From: Chromobacterium paludis
GTDB taxonomy: Bacteria > Pseudomonadota > Gammaproteobacteria > Burkholderiales > Chromobacteriaceae
Reading direction: 5' to 3'
Length of the DNA stretch: 64,000 bases
Assembly (NCBI RefSeq): GCF_008275125.1
Contig: NZ_CP043473.1
Coordinates: 3,286,001 to 3,350,000, forward strand
Part shown: piece by piece, positions 49,297-57,856 of the stretch
Layout: each line of letters opens with the position of its first letter
How positions within the stretch are numbered: the first letter of the stretch is position 1
Translations under genes and position numbers: made by a program
Notes under the pieces: model-generated
Database searches by the model: none
The model's input: the letters and a program-made list of their open reading frames with translations, nothing else
Told to the model about the DNA's origin: nothing

Positions 49297-50613
49297 TCAC
49301 TCTCGGCCGGCGTCTCGCCGATACACTGGCTTGCCAGCCACATAGGTCGCCGCCACCGCGCGGTCGTCGCCCAGCATCATCTGGATGAACAAGGCTTCGG
49401 ACAGGTCGCGGGCGTAGCGCATGCGGAAATCCAGCAACGGCGTGGAGCGCAGATTCAGCACCGCCAGATCGGCCTCCATGCCCGGCGCGATGCTGCCCAC
49501 CTTGTCGGCGATGCCCAGCGCTTCGGCGCCGCCGCGGGTGGCCAGATAAAAGGCCTGGACAGCGGACAGCGGCTTGCCGTGGCTTTGCGCCGCCATATAG
49601 GCCGCGTTCATGGTCTGCAGCATGGAGAAGCTGGTGCCGGCGCCCAGATCGGTTCCCAGACCAAGCGGAATCGGCCGTTCCGCCTCCACGCAAGGGCGTA
49701 GATTCAGGCAACCGGAGCCGAGGAAGAAATTGGACGTCGGGCAATGCGCCAGCGAGGCGCCGCTGTCGCGGAAGGCGTCCAGCTCCTCGTCGGTCAAATG
49801 GATGCCGTGCCCATAGATGGCGCGCGGCCGCAACAAGCCATAACGCTGGTAGACGCTGGCGTAGTCGCGGCAGCCTGGAAACAGCTGCTTGACCCAGGCG
49901 ATCTCGTCCAGGTTTTCCGAGATATGCGACTGGATGGCAACGTCGGGGAATTCGGTCGCCAGCGCGCCCAGCATCTCCAGCTGGCCCTGGCTGGAAGTCG
50001 GCGCGAAACGTGGCGTGATGACGTATTCGGCGCGGCCCCGGCCATGCCAGCGCTGGATCAGCGCGCGCGAATCCTCGTAAGCCGTCAAAGGCGTGTCCAG
50101 CAAGGCCTCCGGCGCATGGCGGTCCATGCACACCTTGCCAGCCAAGATACGCAGATCATGACGCGCCGCCTCTTCGAACAACGCGTCAACCGAACCGGCA
50201 TGCACGGTGCCGAACACGCAGCCGGTGGTCACGCCGTTGCGCAGCTGTTCGCCGACAAAAACCTGCGCCACTTCTCTCGCGTGCTCCGCATCGGCAAAGC
50301 CCTGCTCGGTGACGAAGGTGTAGTGATGCAGCCAGTCCAGCAGCTGCTCGCCGTAGGCCGCCATCATCTCGGTCTGCGGATAATGGACATGGCAGTCGAT
50401 GAAGCCCGGCAGGATCAGGTGCTCCGGATAATGCGCCACCGCCACCCCGGCCGGCAGCGCCGGCAATAGCTCGGCCGCCGGACCGCATGCCGCGATGCGT
50501 CCGTTTTCCATCACCACCAGCGCGTCGCGCTGAAACGCCAGGCAATCGCCTTCCGCCTCCCGGAACGGGTTGCCCCGGAAACTCAGCACATCGCCGCGTA
50601 CCGCTGTCTTCAA
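49297..50613 (-). CDS. guaD: Guanine deaminase
   Basis: A 438-residue zinc amidohydrolase converting guanine to xanthine. Metal ligands are seen in FIDCHVHYPQTEMMAAYG, in QSHISENLDEI and GHGIHLTDEEL, and in LGTDLGAGTSFSML; the SLAHCPTSNFFLGSG segment is family-typical. The start is a TTG at 50613, supported by GGGAG six bases upstream and by an in-frame stop just before it. It is divergent from a MarR gene whose presumed operators flank this promoter. Confidence 0.92.
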   Translation of the reverse strand: MKTAVRGDVLSFRGNPFREAEGDCLAFQRDALVVMENGRIAACGPAAELLPALPAGVAVAHYPEHLILPGFIDCHVHYPQTEMMAAYGEQLLDWLHHYTFVTEQGFADAEHAREVAQVFVGEQLRNGVTTGCVFGTVHAGSVDALFEEAARHDLRILAGKVCMDRHAPEALLDTPLTAYEDSRALIQRWHGRGRAEYVITPRFAPTSSQGQLEMLGALATEFPDVAIQSHISENLDEIAWVKQLFPGCRDYASVYQRYGLLRPRAIYGHGIHLTDEELDAFRDSGASLAHCPTSNFFLGSGCLNLRPCVEAERPIPLGLGTDLGAGTSFSMLQTMNAAYMAAQSHGKPLSAVQAFYLATRGGAEALGIADKVGSIAPGMEADLAVLNLRSTPLLDFRMRYARDLSEALFIQMMLGDDRAVAATYVAGKPVYRRDAGRE

Positions 50614-50642
50614 GCTTCACTCCCGCCGCGCATGCGGCATTT

Positions 50643-50658
50643 ATCTTTACATAAAGAT
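50643..50658. promoter_or_regulatory. Candidate MarR operator, guaD-proximal site
   Basis: ATCTTTACATAAAGAT is a perfect 6-base inverted repeat around ACAT. It lies about 30 bases upstream of the guaD start and directly downstream of an AT-rich stretch that could hold the guaD -10 element. It matches the second site at 50738-50753 at 14 of 16 positions. Confidence 0.6.
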
Positions 50659-50737
50659 TCTTCACTTATAAATATATCTTCGATTGGCTGCTTAGACAAG
50701 TGCCTTGCCTTGAGACGCGGATGATCTGCGGCAAGTT

Positions 50738-50753
50738 TTCTTTACATGAAGAT
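50738..50753. promoter_or_regulatory. Candidate MarR operator, marR-proximal site
   Basis: TTCTTTACATGAAGAT, a near copy of the site at 50643, lies about 75 bases upstream of the MarR gene in its promoter region. The two sites are 95 bases apart centre to centre, about nine helical turns. Confidence 0.6.
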
Positions 50754-50828
50754 AGTATATTTTGAAGTCGTGATACTCTTGCGCCCGACCGTATTCGCCG
50801 CGTTTACCTTTGATCAGGAACTAGCAGC

Positions 50829-51326
50829 ATGCAGCAAGCACCAGACCAGATTGACCGCATCGTCGCCTTGTGGAACGAAGTCCGTCCCGATCTCGACACC
50901 TCCGCTACGCAAGTCATCGGCCGCATCGTGCGGATGGAATACTTCATCACCCGCCGCGTGCTGCAGGATTTGGCCCGCCACAATCTCAATGTAGGCGAAT
51001 TTGACGTGCTGGCGGCGCTGCGCCGCCGCGGCGAGCCCTATCAGCTGTCTCCCAACCAGCTGCAGGGCATGGTGCTGATTTCCTCCGGCGCGCTGACCAA
51101 CCGCATCAACCGCCTGGAAGAGGCCGGTCTGGTGCACCGCTCGCCGGACCCGGATGACCGCCGCGGCGTCATCGTCACGCTGACGCCCAAGGGCCTGCAG
51201 GTTATCGAAGATGCGGCCGGCCATCATCTGGCGGCGGAGTCGGAGCTGCTGGAAATGCTGGACGGCGAAGAGCGCGAGACGCTGGCTCGCCTGCTGAAGA
51301 AGATGCTGCAGGCGCAAGAGGACTAA
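50829..51326 (+). CDS. MarR family transcriptional regulator
   Basis: A 165-residue winged-helix regulator. The DNA-binding region reads PYQLSPNQLQGMVLISSGALTNRINRLEEAGLVHRSPDPDDRRGVIVTLT, with the wing DPDDRRG intact. It has an N-terminal extension of the kind seen in urate- and phenolic-responsive MarR proteins. The gene is divergent from guanine deaminase, and both promoters carry the same palindrome, so control of purine catabolism is a reasonable inference. An AGGAA precedes the ATG by 8 bases. Confidence 0.9.
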   Translation: MQQAPDQIDRIVALWNEVRPDLDTSATQVIGRIVRMEYFITRRVLQDLARHNLNVGEFDVLAALRRRGEPYQLSPNQLQGMVLISSGALTNRINRLEEAGLVHRSPDPDDRRGVIVTLTPKGLQVIEDAAGHHLAAESELLEMLDGEERETLARLLKKMLQAQED

Positions 51327-51348
51327 GCGCCTTGATCGGTTGAAAAGC

Positions 51349-51373
51349 AAAACCGGCCTGACGGCCGGTTTTT
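51349..51373. terminator. Bidirectional terminator between marR and the transglycosylase
   Basis: AAAACCGGCC and GGCCGGTTTT form a 10-base stem around TGAC. It ends the MarR transcript on the plus strand and the converging transglycosylase transcript on the minus strand. Confidence 0.88.
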
Positions 51374-52090
51374 TCATGGCAGGGAGGCCGTGCGCAGGGC
51401 TGGAGGCGGCGCCCACGCCCAGCGCCGCTTCCAGGCGCCGATCACCAGATTGGGGTATTCCGGCTGGCCCAGGCTGCCGTTGTAGCGGCCCAGCGCGCGG
51501 TACAGATTGCCGCGTTCGATGTCCAGGTAGTGCCGCAGAATGGTGCAGCCGTAACGCAGATTGGTGCTGAGATCGAACAGATTATGCTGCGGCGTGCCGA
51601 TATGGCGCGTCCAGAACGGCATCACCTGCATCAGGCCGCGCGCGCCGGCGGCCGAAACGGCGTATTTGTTGAAGCCGCTCTCCACCTGGATCAGCCCTAG
51701 CACCAGCTGCGGGTCCAGGCCGGCCCTGGCCGACTCGTACTGGATGGCGGTGAGCAGACGCTCGCGCACCCAGGCATCTGGAATTTTCTTTTGCAGCCGC
51801 GACGACATCTCCGCCAGCCAGGCCTGGCCTTCGCGCGGATTGTCGAACACCAGCCGCGGCGCGTTGACGTCCGAGATGGAACGGCTCATCGCCGTGGCCA
51901 CGTTGGCGGACAGCGCCTCCTCCTTTTGTGCGCCGGCATGGGCGAAAACCGGCAGCAACAAAGCCACCAGCGCCCATGCGCGAAACGCGCCCCCTCTCCC
52001 CCGCCCCCTCTTCCCTCGAGGGAGAGGGGCACCAACCGCCGCGCCTGCGCGCAGCGGTTCACAGAGCAGAGAGCCAGGGGGCCGTTTCAT
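51374..52090 (-). CDS. Lytic transglycosylase (SLT domain)
   Basis: A 238-residue protein with a C-terminal SLT lysozyme-like domain: the catalytic Glu is in GLIQVESGFNKYAVSAAGARGLMQVMPFW, followed by LRYGCTILRHYLD and ALGRYNGSLGQPEYPNLV. It would cleave peptidoglycan glycan strands in the periplasm. A hydrophobic leader RAWALVALLLPVFAHA is preceded by about 37 unusual basic and Gly-rich residues encoded by a GC-rich inverted repeat, so the true start may lie downstream. The ATG at 52090 overlaps the proS stop. Confidence 0.8.
   Translation of the reverse strand: MKRPPGSLLCEPLRAGAAVGAPLPRGKRGRGRGGAFRAWALVALLLPVFAHAGAQKEEALSANVATAMSRSISDVNAPRLVFDNPREGQAWLAEMSSRLQKKIPDAWVRERLLTAIQYESARAGLDPQLVLGLIQVESGFNKYAVSAAGARGLMQVMPFWTRHIGTPQHNLFDLSTNLRYGCTILRHYLDIERGNLYRALGRYNGSLGQPEYPNLVIGAWKRRWAWAPPPALRTASLP
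51991..52029. repeat. Inverted repeat at the 5' end of the transglycosylase gene
   Basis: CCCCTCTCCC (51991-52000) and GGGAGAGGGG (52020-52029) are perfect 10-base arms, with an inner palindrome CCCTCGAGGG at 52013-52022. The pattern resembles dispersed GC-rich repeats of betaproteobacteria; a similar CCCCTCTCCCCGCGCG text occurs at about 9141. Confidence 0.5.
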
Positions 52091-53796
52091 CACGCCAGCT
52101 TGGACAGCACGTGGTCCAGGATGGCGTCGGCGGCGACGGCGGTGGCCTCGCTGTCGCGGCGGTGCTGATACTCCACCTTACCTTCCTTCAGGCCGCGGTC
52201 GCCGATGGTGACGCGGTGCGGCGCGCCGATCAGCTCCCAGTCGGCGAACATGGCGCCCGGGCGTTCGCCGCGGTCGTCCAGGATCACGTCCACGCCTTTG
52301 GCGGTCAGCTCGGCGTACAGCTTGTCGGCGGCTTCCTTCACCGCTTCGGAGCGGTCATAGCCCACCGGGCAGACCACCACCGCGAACGGCGCGATGGCAT
52401 CCGGCCAGATCATGCCCTTGTCGTCGTAGTTCTGCTCGATGGCGGCGCCCAGGATGCGGGTCACGCCGATGCCGTAGCAGCCCATTTCAAACGGCTTGGG
52501 CTTGCCGTCTTCGTCCAGGAAGGTGGCGTTCATCGCGGCAGAGTACTTGGTGCCCAGGTAGAACACGTGGCCCACCTCGATGCCGCGCTGGATAGCCAGC
52601 ACGCCCTGGCCATCCGGCGACGGGTCGCCCTCCACCACGTTGCGGATGTCGAACACTTCCGGCTCGGCGCAGTCGCGGCCGAAGTTGGCGCCGGTGTAGT
52701 GCTGGTCGTCCTCGTTGGCGCCGATGACGAAGTCGGCCATCTTGGCCACGGTGCGGTCGGCGATGACGCGGCCCTGGAAGCCCACCGGGCCCAGCGAGCC
52801 CGGATTGGCGCCGAAGGCGTCGCGGATGGCGGCCGGGCTGGCGAAAGTCAGCGGGTTCTTGATGCCGGCGATCTTCTGCGCCTTCACCTCGTTCAATTCG
52901 TGGTCGCCGCGCACCAGCATCAGCACGGCCTCGTCCTCTTCGCCTTCCACCACCACCGCCTTGACGGTCTGTTTGATGTCGATCTTCAGGAAGTCCACCA
53001 GCTCGGCGATGGTCTTGACCTTGGGCGTGTGCACCTTGCTCAGCGGGGCCGATGCGCCGGCGCGCTCGCCGGCCGGCGCCACGGCCTCGGCCAGCTCGAT
53101 ATTGGCGGCGTATTCGGAAGTCGGGCAATAGACGATGGCGTCTTCGCCGGTGTCGGCGATCACCTGGAATTCATGCGAACGATCGCCGCCGATGGCGCCG
53201 GTATCGGCCGCCACCGCGCGGTAGCTCAGGCCGAAGCGGTCGAAGATGCGGCGGTAAGCGGCGTACATATTGTCGTAGCTCTTGCCGGCGTCTTCCGCGC
53301 TGCGGTCGAACGAGTACGCGTCCTTCATGGTGAATTCGCGGCCGCGCATCACGCCGAAGCGCGGACGGCGCTCGTCGCGGAACTTGGTTTGGATCTGGTA
53401 GAAATTCTTCGGCAGCGCGCGGTAGCTCTTCAGCTCGCGGCGGGCGATGTCGGTGATCACTTCCTCGGCGGTCGGCTGCAGCGCGAAGTCGCGCTCGTGG
53501 CGGTCCTTGAAGCGCAGCAGCTCGGCGCCCATGGCGTCCCAGCGGCCGGTTTCCTGCCACAGTTCGGCCGGCTGCACCACCGGCAGGCTCACTTCGATGG
53601 CGCCGGCGCGGTTCATTTCCTCGCGGATGATGGCCTCAACCTTGCGCAGCACGCGCAGACCCATCGGCATCCACGAATAGATGCCGGCGGCCTGCTTGCG
53701 GATGAAGCCGGCGCGCATCATCAGCTTCTGGCTGGTGATGTCCGCGTCGGCGGGAGCTTCCTTCAGGGTGGAAATGAAAAACTGCGATGCGCGCAT
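52090..53796 (-). CDS. proS: Prolyl-tRNA synthetase
   Basis: A 568-residue class II synthetase of the bacterial type with an editing (INS) domain between motifs 2 and 3. Recognisable are [20 protein letters not shown] at the start, motif 2 ([27 protein letters not shown]), the insertion domain with [11 protein letters not shown], and the late [15 protein letters not shown] of motif 3. The ATG at 53796 fits the family; the open frame extends upstream without similarity. Confidence 0.96.
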   Translation of the reverse strand: MRASQFFISTLKEAPADADITSQKLMMRAGFIRKQAAGIYSWMPMGLRVLRKVEAIIREEMNRAGAIEVSLPVVQPAELWQETGRWDAMGAELLRFKDRHERDFALQPTAEEVITDIARRELKSYRALPKNFYQIQTKFRDERRPRFGVMRGREFTMKDAYSFDRSAEDAGKSYDNMYAAYRRIFDRFGLSYRAVAADTGAIGGDRSHEFQVIADTGEDAIVYCPTSEYAANIELAEAVAPAGERAGASAPLSKVHTPKVKTIAELVDFLKIDIKQTVKAVVVEGEEDEAVLMLVRGDHELNEVKAQKIAGIKNPLTFASPAAIRDAFGANPGSLGPVGFQGRVIADRTVAKMADFVIGANEDDQHYTGANFGRDCAEPEVFDIRNVVEGDPSPDGQGVLAIQRGIEVGHVFYLGTKYSAAMNATFLDEDGKPKPFEMGCYGIGVTRILGAAIEQNYDDKGMIWPDAIAPFAVVVCPVGYDRSEAVKEAADKLYAELTAKGVDVILDDRGERPGAMFADWELIGAPHRVTIGDRGLKEGKVEYQHRRDSEATAVAADAILDHVLSKLA

Positions 53797-54099
53797 GATG
53801 CGTCCTTGGAATTCGGCTAAATGGCTATGATTGTAGCGTCGTCCAGCCTTGGCGGCCAAGCGCGGCCCGGCCGGGCGCAACCGCAACAACAGTTGTTGCG
53901 GTACAACAACCCTGCTCGCGCCAGGTCTACGTCCTCTTGGCTGCCCTCTCGCTCTGGAGTAACCTGCGCGCTCCGAGCATTTTTACGGCCTTTATATTTC
54001 TCCGCCGCCATCCACTATGATTACGGCGCAGGTCCAAAATGCATCCGGCCCATCCATCGCCGTGGCAGCAAGAGCGATGAACAACCGCAATGGAAACTT
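53797..54099. promoter_or_regulatory. Divergent proS-kup intergenic region with a long palindrome
   Basis: This 303-base region separates divergent proS and kup and contains no convincing gene, although the kup frame is open through it. At 53881-53901 two perfect 10-base arms, CCGCAACAAC and GTTGTTGCGG, flank a single A; a further TACAACAAC follows. The position suggests an operator or cruciform for one of the two genes. Confidence 0.45.
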
Positions 54100-55965
54100 A
54101 TGCAGGATCACAAAAAACAGGCTATGGCAGGCCTGACGCTGGCCGCGCTGGGCGTGGTCTACGGCGACATCGGCACCAGTCCGCTGTATACGCTGCGTGA
54201 ATGCTTCACCGGCCAAAACATTCCCACCACTCCTGAAAACATCTTCGGCATCCTGGCGCTGATCTTCTGGTCGCTGATCTTCGTGGTCTCGATCAAATAC
54301 GTCGCCTTCATCCTGCGCGCGGACAACCGCGGCGAGGGCGGCATCATGGCGCTGATGGCGCTGGCCCGCCACTACACCACCCACGCCGCGCGCTGGAAGA
54401 TCGTGTTGCTGGGCCTGTTCGGCGCCGCGCTGTTCTACGGCGACGCCATCATCACGCCGGCCATCTCCGTGCTGTCCGCCGCCGAGGGCATGGAAGTGCT
54501 GTCGCCGGCGATGGAAACCTGGGTGCTGCCGATGTCCGTCGGCGTGCTGCTGGGCCTGTTCCTGCTGCAGCGCTTCGGCACCGCCAAGGTGGGCATGCTG
54601 TTCGGCCCGGTGATGATGGTCTGGTTCGCCACCATAGGCGTGCTGGGCCTCAAGGAAATCCTGGTCACCCCGGCCGTGCTGCATGGCCTGAACCCGCTGC
54701 ATGCCGTGACCTTCGTCCAGCAGCACGGCTTCCACGCCTTCCTGACCCTGGGCTCGGTCGTGCTGGCGCTGACCGGCGCCGAAGCGCTGTACGCCGACAT
54801 GGGCCACTTCGGCAAAACGCCGATCCGCCGCGCCTGGTTCAGCCTGGTATTGCCCGGCCTGGCGCTGAACTACTTCGGCCAGGGCGCGCTCTTGATGCGC
54901 GATCCGTCGGCGATCAAGAACCCCTTCTTCATCCTCGCGCCGGACTGGGGCCTGGTGCCCTTGATCGTGCTGGCTACCCTGGCCACCGTCATCGCCTCGC
55001 AAGCGGTGATCTCCGGCGCCTATTCGCTGTCGCGCCAGGCCATCCAGCTGGGCTACAGCCCGCGCATGGAAGTGCAGCACACCTCGGCCCAGGAAATCGG
55101 CCAGATCTACATGCCCTTCATCAACTGGCTGCTGCTGATCGCCGTGATGGTGGTGGTGCTGACTTTCCGCTCCTCCGGCAGCCTGGCCGCCGCCTACGGC
55201 ATCGCCGTCACCGGCACCATGCTGATCACCACCGCGCTGTTCTTCGTGGTCGCCCGCGTCAACTGGCGCTGGCCGCTGCCCCTGGCCCTGGGCATCACCA
55301 TTTTCTTCGGCCTGATCGACTTCGCCTTCTTCAGCGCCAATTTCCACAAGATCACCGACGGCGGCTGGCTGCCGCTGGCCATGGGCGCGGTGATCTTCCT
55401 GTTGATGAGCACCTGGAAGCGCGGCCGCGAACTGCTGTTCCATCGCCTGCGCGAACAAGCGCTGCCGCTGGAAGGCTTCATCGAAAACCTGGAAGCCTTT
55501 CCCCCGGCGCGCGTGGAAGGCACGGCGGTGTTCCTGACCAGCACGCTGCATGGCGTGCCGCACGCGCTGCTGCACAATCTGAAGCACAACAAGGTGCTGC
55601 ATGAGCGCGTGGTGTTGATGACGGTGCGCACCGAGGACGTGCCCTACATCGCCGAAGACGACCGGCTGGACGTGGTGCAGATGTCGGCCTCGTTCTGGCG
55701 CGTGGTGGCCCGCTACGGCTTCAAGGAAGACCCCAACGTGCTGCAGGTGCTGGAAATGTGCGCCAAGGAAGGCCTGGAGATGGAGCTGATGGACACGTCC
55801 TTCTTCCTGTCGCGCGAGACCATCGTCGCCACCGGCCACCCCGGCATGGCGCGCTGGCGTGAAAAACTATTCGTCTGGATGAGCAAGAACGCGCTGCGCG
55901 CGACGGACTTCTTCCAGATCCCCACCAACCGCGTGGTGGAGCTGGGCGCGCAGGTAGAGCTGTAA
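54100..55965 (+). CDS. kup: Kup-type potassium uptake transporter
   Basis: A 621-residue K+/H+ symporter of the KUP family with twelve membrane helices and a soluble C-terminal domain. The opening GLTLAALGVVYGDIGTSPLYTLRECF is diagnostic, followed by NRGEGGIMALMAL and LFYGDAIITPAISVLSAAEG. The ATG at 54100 (MQDHKKQAMAG) was chosen on family length; the longer upstream frame shows no similarity. Confidence 0.95.
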   Translation: MQDHKKQAMAGLTLAALGVVYGDIGTSPLYTLRECFTGQNIPTTPENIFGILALIFWSLIFVVSIKYVAFILRADNRGEGGIMALMALARHYTTHAARWKIVLLGLFGAALFYGDAIITPAISVLSAAEGMEVLSPAMETWVLPMSVGVLLGLFLLQRFGTAKVGMLFGPVMMVWFATIGVLGLKEILVTPAVLHGLNPLHAVTFVQQHGFHAFLTLGSVVLALTGAEALYADMGHFGKTPIRRAWFSLVLPGLALNYFGQGALLMRDPSAIKNPFFILAPDWGLVPLIVLATLATVIASQAVISGAYSLSRQAIQLGYSPRMEVQHTSAQEIGQIYMPFINWLLLIAVMVVVLTFRSSGSLAAAYGIAVTGTMLITTALFFVVARVNWRWPLPLALGITIFFGLIDFAFFSANFHKITDGGWLPLAMGAVIFLLMSTWKRGRELLFHRLREQALPLEGFIENLEAFPPARVEGTAVFLTSTLHGVPHALLHNLKHNKVLHERVVLMTVRTEDVPYIAEDDRLDVVQMSASFWRVVARYGFKEDPNVLQVLEMCAKEGLEMELMDTSFFLSRETIVATGHPGMARWREKLFVWMSKNALRATDFFQIPTNRVVELGAQVEL

Positions 55966-55982
55966 GCCTGCCGCCCCAGACA

Positions 55983-56010
55983 AAAGGCGCATCCGCAGGG
56001 ATGCGCCTTT
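55983..56010. terminator. Bidirectional terminator between kup and the AmpD fusion gene
   Basis: AAAGGCGCATCC and GGATGCGCCTTT form a perfect 12-base stem around GCAG with a T-run after it. It serves kup on the plus strand and the converging amidase gene on the minus strand. Confidence 0.9.
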
Positions 56011-56029
56011 TTTGGTTTGCCGGTTCGTT

Positions 56030-57049
56030 CTACATGGCCAGCCGGCAATCCGCCTGGGCGCGCGTCCAGTCAAACCACGGGCCGGGATCGGTCTTGCGGT
56101 CCGGCGCGATATGCTCGTGCCCGGCCATCGCCGACAAGGGCAAGTGGCGGCGCAACTCGGCGCTCAGCGCCGCCAGCGCGCGGTATTGCGCCTCGCTGAA
56201 CGGTTCGAAATCGCAGCCTTCCAGCTCCACGCCTATGGAAAAGTCATTGCACTTTTCCCGCCCGCGCCAGCTGGACACGCCGGCATGCCAGGCGCGCTGG
56301 CCCACCGGCACGAATTGCAGCAGCTGGCCGTCGCGGCGGATGAAGAAGTGGGATGACACCCTGAGCTGGTGAATGCCCTGATAATAGGGATGCTCGGCGG
56401 GATCGAGGCGGTTGGTGAACAGCTGCTCCACGCCGGGTCCGCCGTAGCGATACGGCGGCAGGCTGATATTGTGGACCACCAGCAGCTCCGGCGCGCAGCC
56501 GGGGCTGCGCTCGTCGCAGTTGGGCGACGGCAGCTGCAACGCGCCCTTGAGCCAGCCATCCTCGTCCAGCGCCAGCGCCGGCGGCTCCGCCGGCCGGTAT
56601 TCCAGCCGCCACAGCGCCAGGCCATCCGTGGTGCACCAGCGCTGCGTCTGCACGAAGCCCGCCTTGTGATACAAGGCGATCGCGGCCCGGTTGACCTCGG
56701 CGGTGTCCACGCTGCAACTGGTTTCGCCCTGCAAAGCCCGGTTCAGCAGGCGATAGCCCCAACCCTGGGCCAGGTGATCCGGATCGACCACCGTGCGATC
56801 AAGATGGATGCCGCCGTCCGGACGGCGCGACACCACCACAAGGCCTCGCAGCGCCTTGCCCTCGAACGCGCCCCAAATCCGCTCGCGGCAGGCGTGCACC
56901 GCGGCCAGGTCCGGCCACAGCAAGGGCAGATCGGGATAATTCAGCCACTTCACTTCCAGCCTGTGCGAAGCCAGCTGCACCTGCAGGGCTTGCCGCGCCT
57001 CATCCTCGTCGCCCTGATTCAGTTCCCTGACTTCGAACGGCAGTTGCAT
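56030..57049 (-). CDS. GNAT acetyltransferase-AmpD amidase fusion protein
   Basis: A 339-residue frame with two domains. Residues 1-155 are GNAT-like: DPDHLAQGWGYRLLNRAL (acetyl-CoA loop) and VNRAAIALYHKAGF. Residues 165-339 are a full AmpD: PSPNCDERSPG, LLVVHNISLPPYRYGGPG (zinc H193), FSIGVELEG (catalytic E275) and GHEHIAPDRKTDPGP (zinc H311 and D321, K319). AmpD cleaves the peptide from anhydro-muropeptides during cell-wall recycling. Ordinary AmpD has no acetyltransferase domain, and no start codon separates the parts. The acetyl acceptor is unknown. Confidence 0.87.
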   Translation of the reverse strand: MQLPFEVRELNQGDEDEARQALQVQLASHRLEVKWLNYPDLPLLWPDLAAVHACRERIWGAFEGKALRGLVVVSRRPDGGIHLDRTVVDPDHLAQGWGYRLLNRALQGETSCSVDTAEVNRAAIALYHKAGFVQTQRWCTTDGLALWRLEYRPAEPPALALDEDGWLKGALQLPSPNCDERSPGCAPELLVVHNISLPPYRYGGPGVEQLFTNRLDPAEHPYYQGIHQLRVSSHFFIRRDGQLLQFVPVGQRAWHAGVSSWRGREKCNDFSIGVELEGCDFEPFSEAQYRALAALSAELRRHLPLSAMAGHEHIAPDRKTDPGPWFDWTRAQADCRLAM

Positions 57050-57255
57050 ATCGTTTCCTTGTCTTCATCGAATGTCATCTCGCCGACGGAAAATCCCGCT
57101 TGTGTTCCATCGCGCAAAGCGGTATCAAGAACATGCGTTGCCGGCGCGCGCATCACCTGGCCATTATGACAGACAGTTTTCACTTGAGGCATGTCATGTC
57201 CTCGGCCCTGGCGATACGGCACAATCTCGATTGACCTCACGCTGGAGACCTCCCC

Positions 57256-57786
57256 ATGCTCACGCTCGACACCCTGGGCGCGTCCGCCGCGCCCAGCTTC
57301 GATCAGCCGCTGGAAATGCTGCTGGCCTGCCATGACAAGATCCGCCGCTTCTGCGACCTGCTGGACAAGTTGCCGCCCTATATCGAGGAACACGGCGTGG
57401 ACCAGGCCGCGCGCAATACCATAGACGACGTGGTGCGTTACTTCGACGTCGCCGGTCCCGCCCATCATACCGACGAGGAAGAAGAACTGTTCCCGCTGAT
57501 AGAGGAGCGCGTGCCCACCGCCGCCTCGCGGCTGGAGCAGCTATCGGCCGAGCACGGCTATCTGCACTCGTGCTGGAACGCCATCCGCGATGACCTGATC
57601 GCGCTGCGCGACGGCGGCATCAAGCAGATCAGCAAGAGCGAACTGCAGGAGTTCGCGCGCCAATACCGCGAACACGCCGCCACCGAGGAAGCCTGGCTGT
57701 TCCCCACCGCCGCCAGCACCCTCAGCGCCGAGGAGTTGAAGCAAGCCGGCGCGCATATGGCGGAACGCCGCGCCCAGGCAAGCTGA
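57256..57786 (+). CDS. Hemerythrin-like HHE domain protein
   Basis: A 176-residue four-helix protein. Iron-ligand candidates sit in ACHDKIRRFCDLLD, in FDVAGPAHHTDEEEELFPLIEER, in LSAEHGYLHSCW and in YREHAATEEAWLFP, the arrangement of HHE/hemerythrin domains. Such proteins bind a di-iron centre that senses or handles oxygen, NO or peroxide. The gene stands alone between the amidase gene, from which it diverges, and a terminator. Confidence 0.88.
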   Translation: MLTLDTLGASAAPSFDQPLEMLLACHDKIRRFCDLLDKLPPYIEEHGVDQAARNTIDDVVRYFDVAGPAHHTDEEEELFPLIEERVPTAASRLEQLSAEHGYLHSCWNAIRDDLIALRDGGIKQISKSELQEFARQYREHAATEEAWLFPTAASTLSAEELKQAGAHMAERRAQAS

Positions 57787-57805
57787 GCCGGCGCGCCCCA
57801 AACAA

Positions 57806-57837
57806 AACGGGTTGCCCGCTTGCGCCGGCAACCCGTT
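57806..57837. terminator. Bidirectional terminator between the hemerythrin gene and tal
   Basis: AACGGGTTGCC and GGCAACCCGTT form a perfect 11-base stem with a 10-base loop, with A-rich sequence before and TGTTTTT after. It serves both converging genes. Confidence 0.85.
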
Positions 57838-57856
57838 GTTTTTCCAACCCGGCAGC

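Noticed and set aside
51991..52029. CRISPR-like or terminator interpretation of the inverted repeat
   Set aside because: Only one unit is present, there is no T-run, and it lies within a coding frame.
53992..55839. Long minus-strand frame opposite kup
   Set aside because: Antisense shadow; the plus strand encodes an intact Kup transporter.
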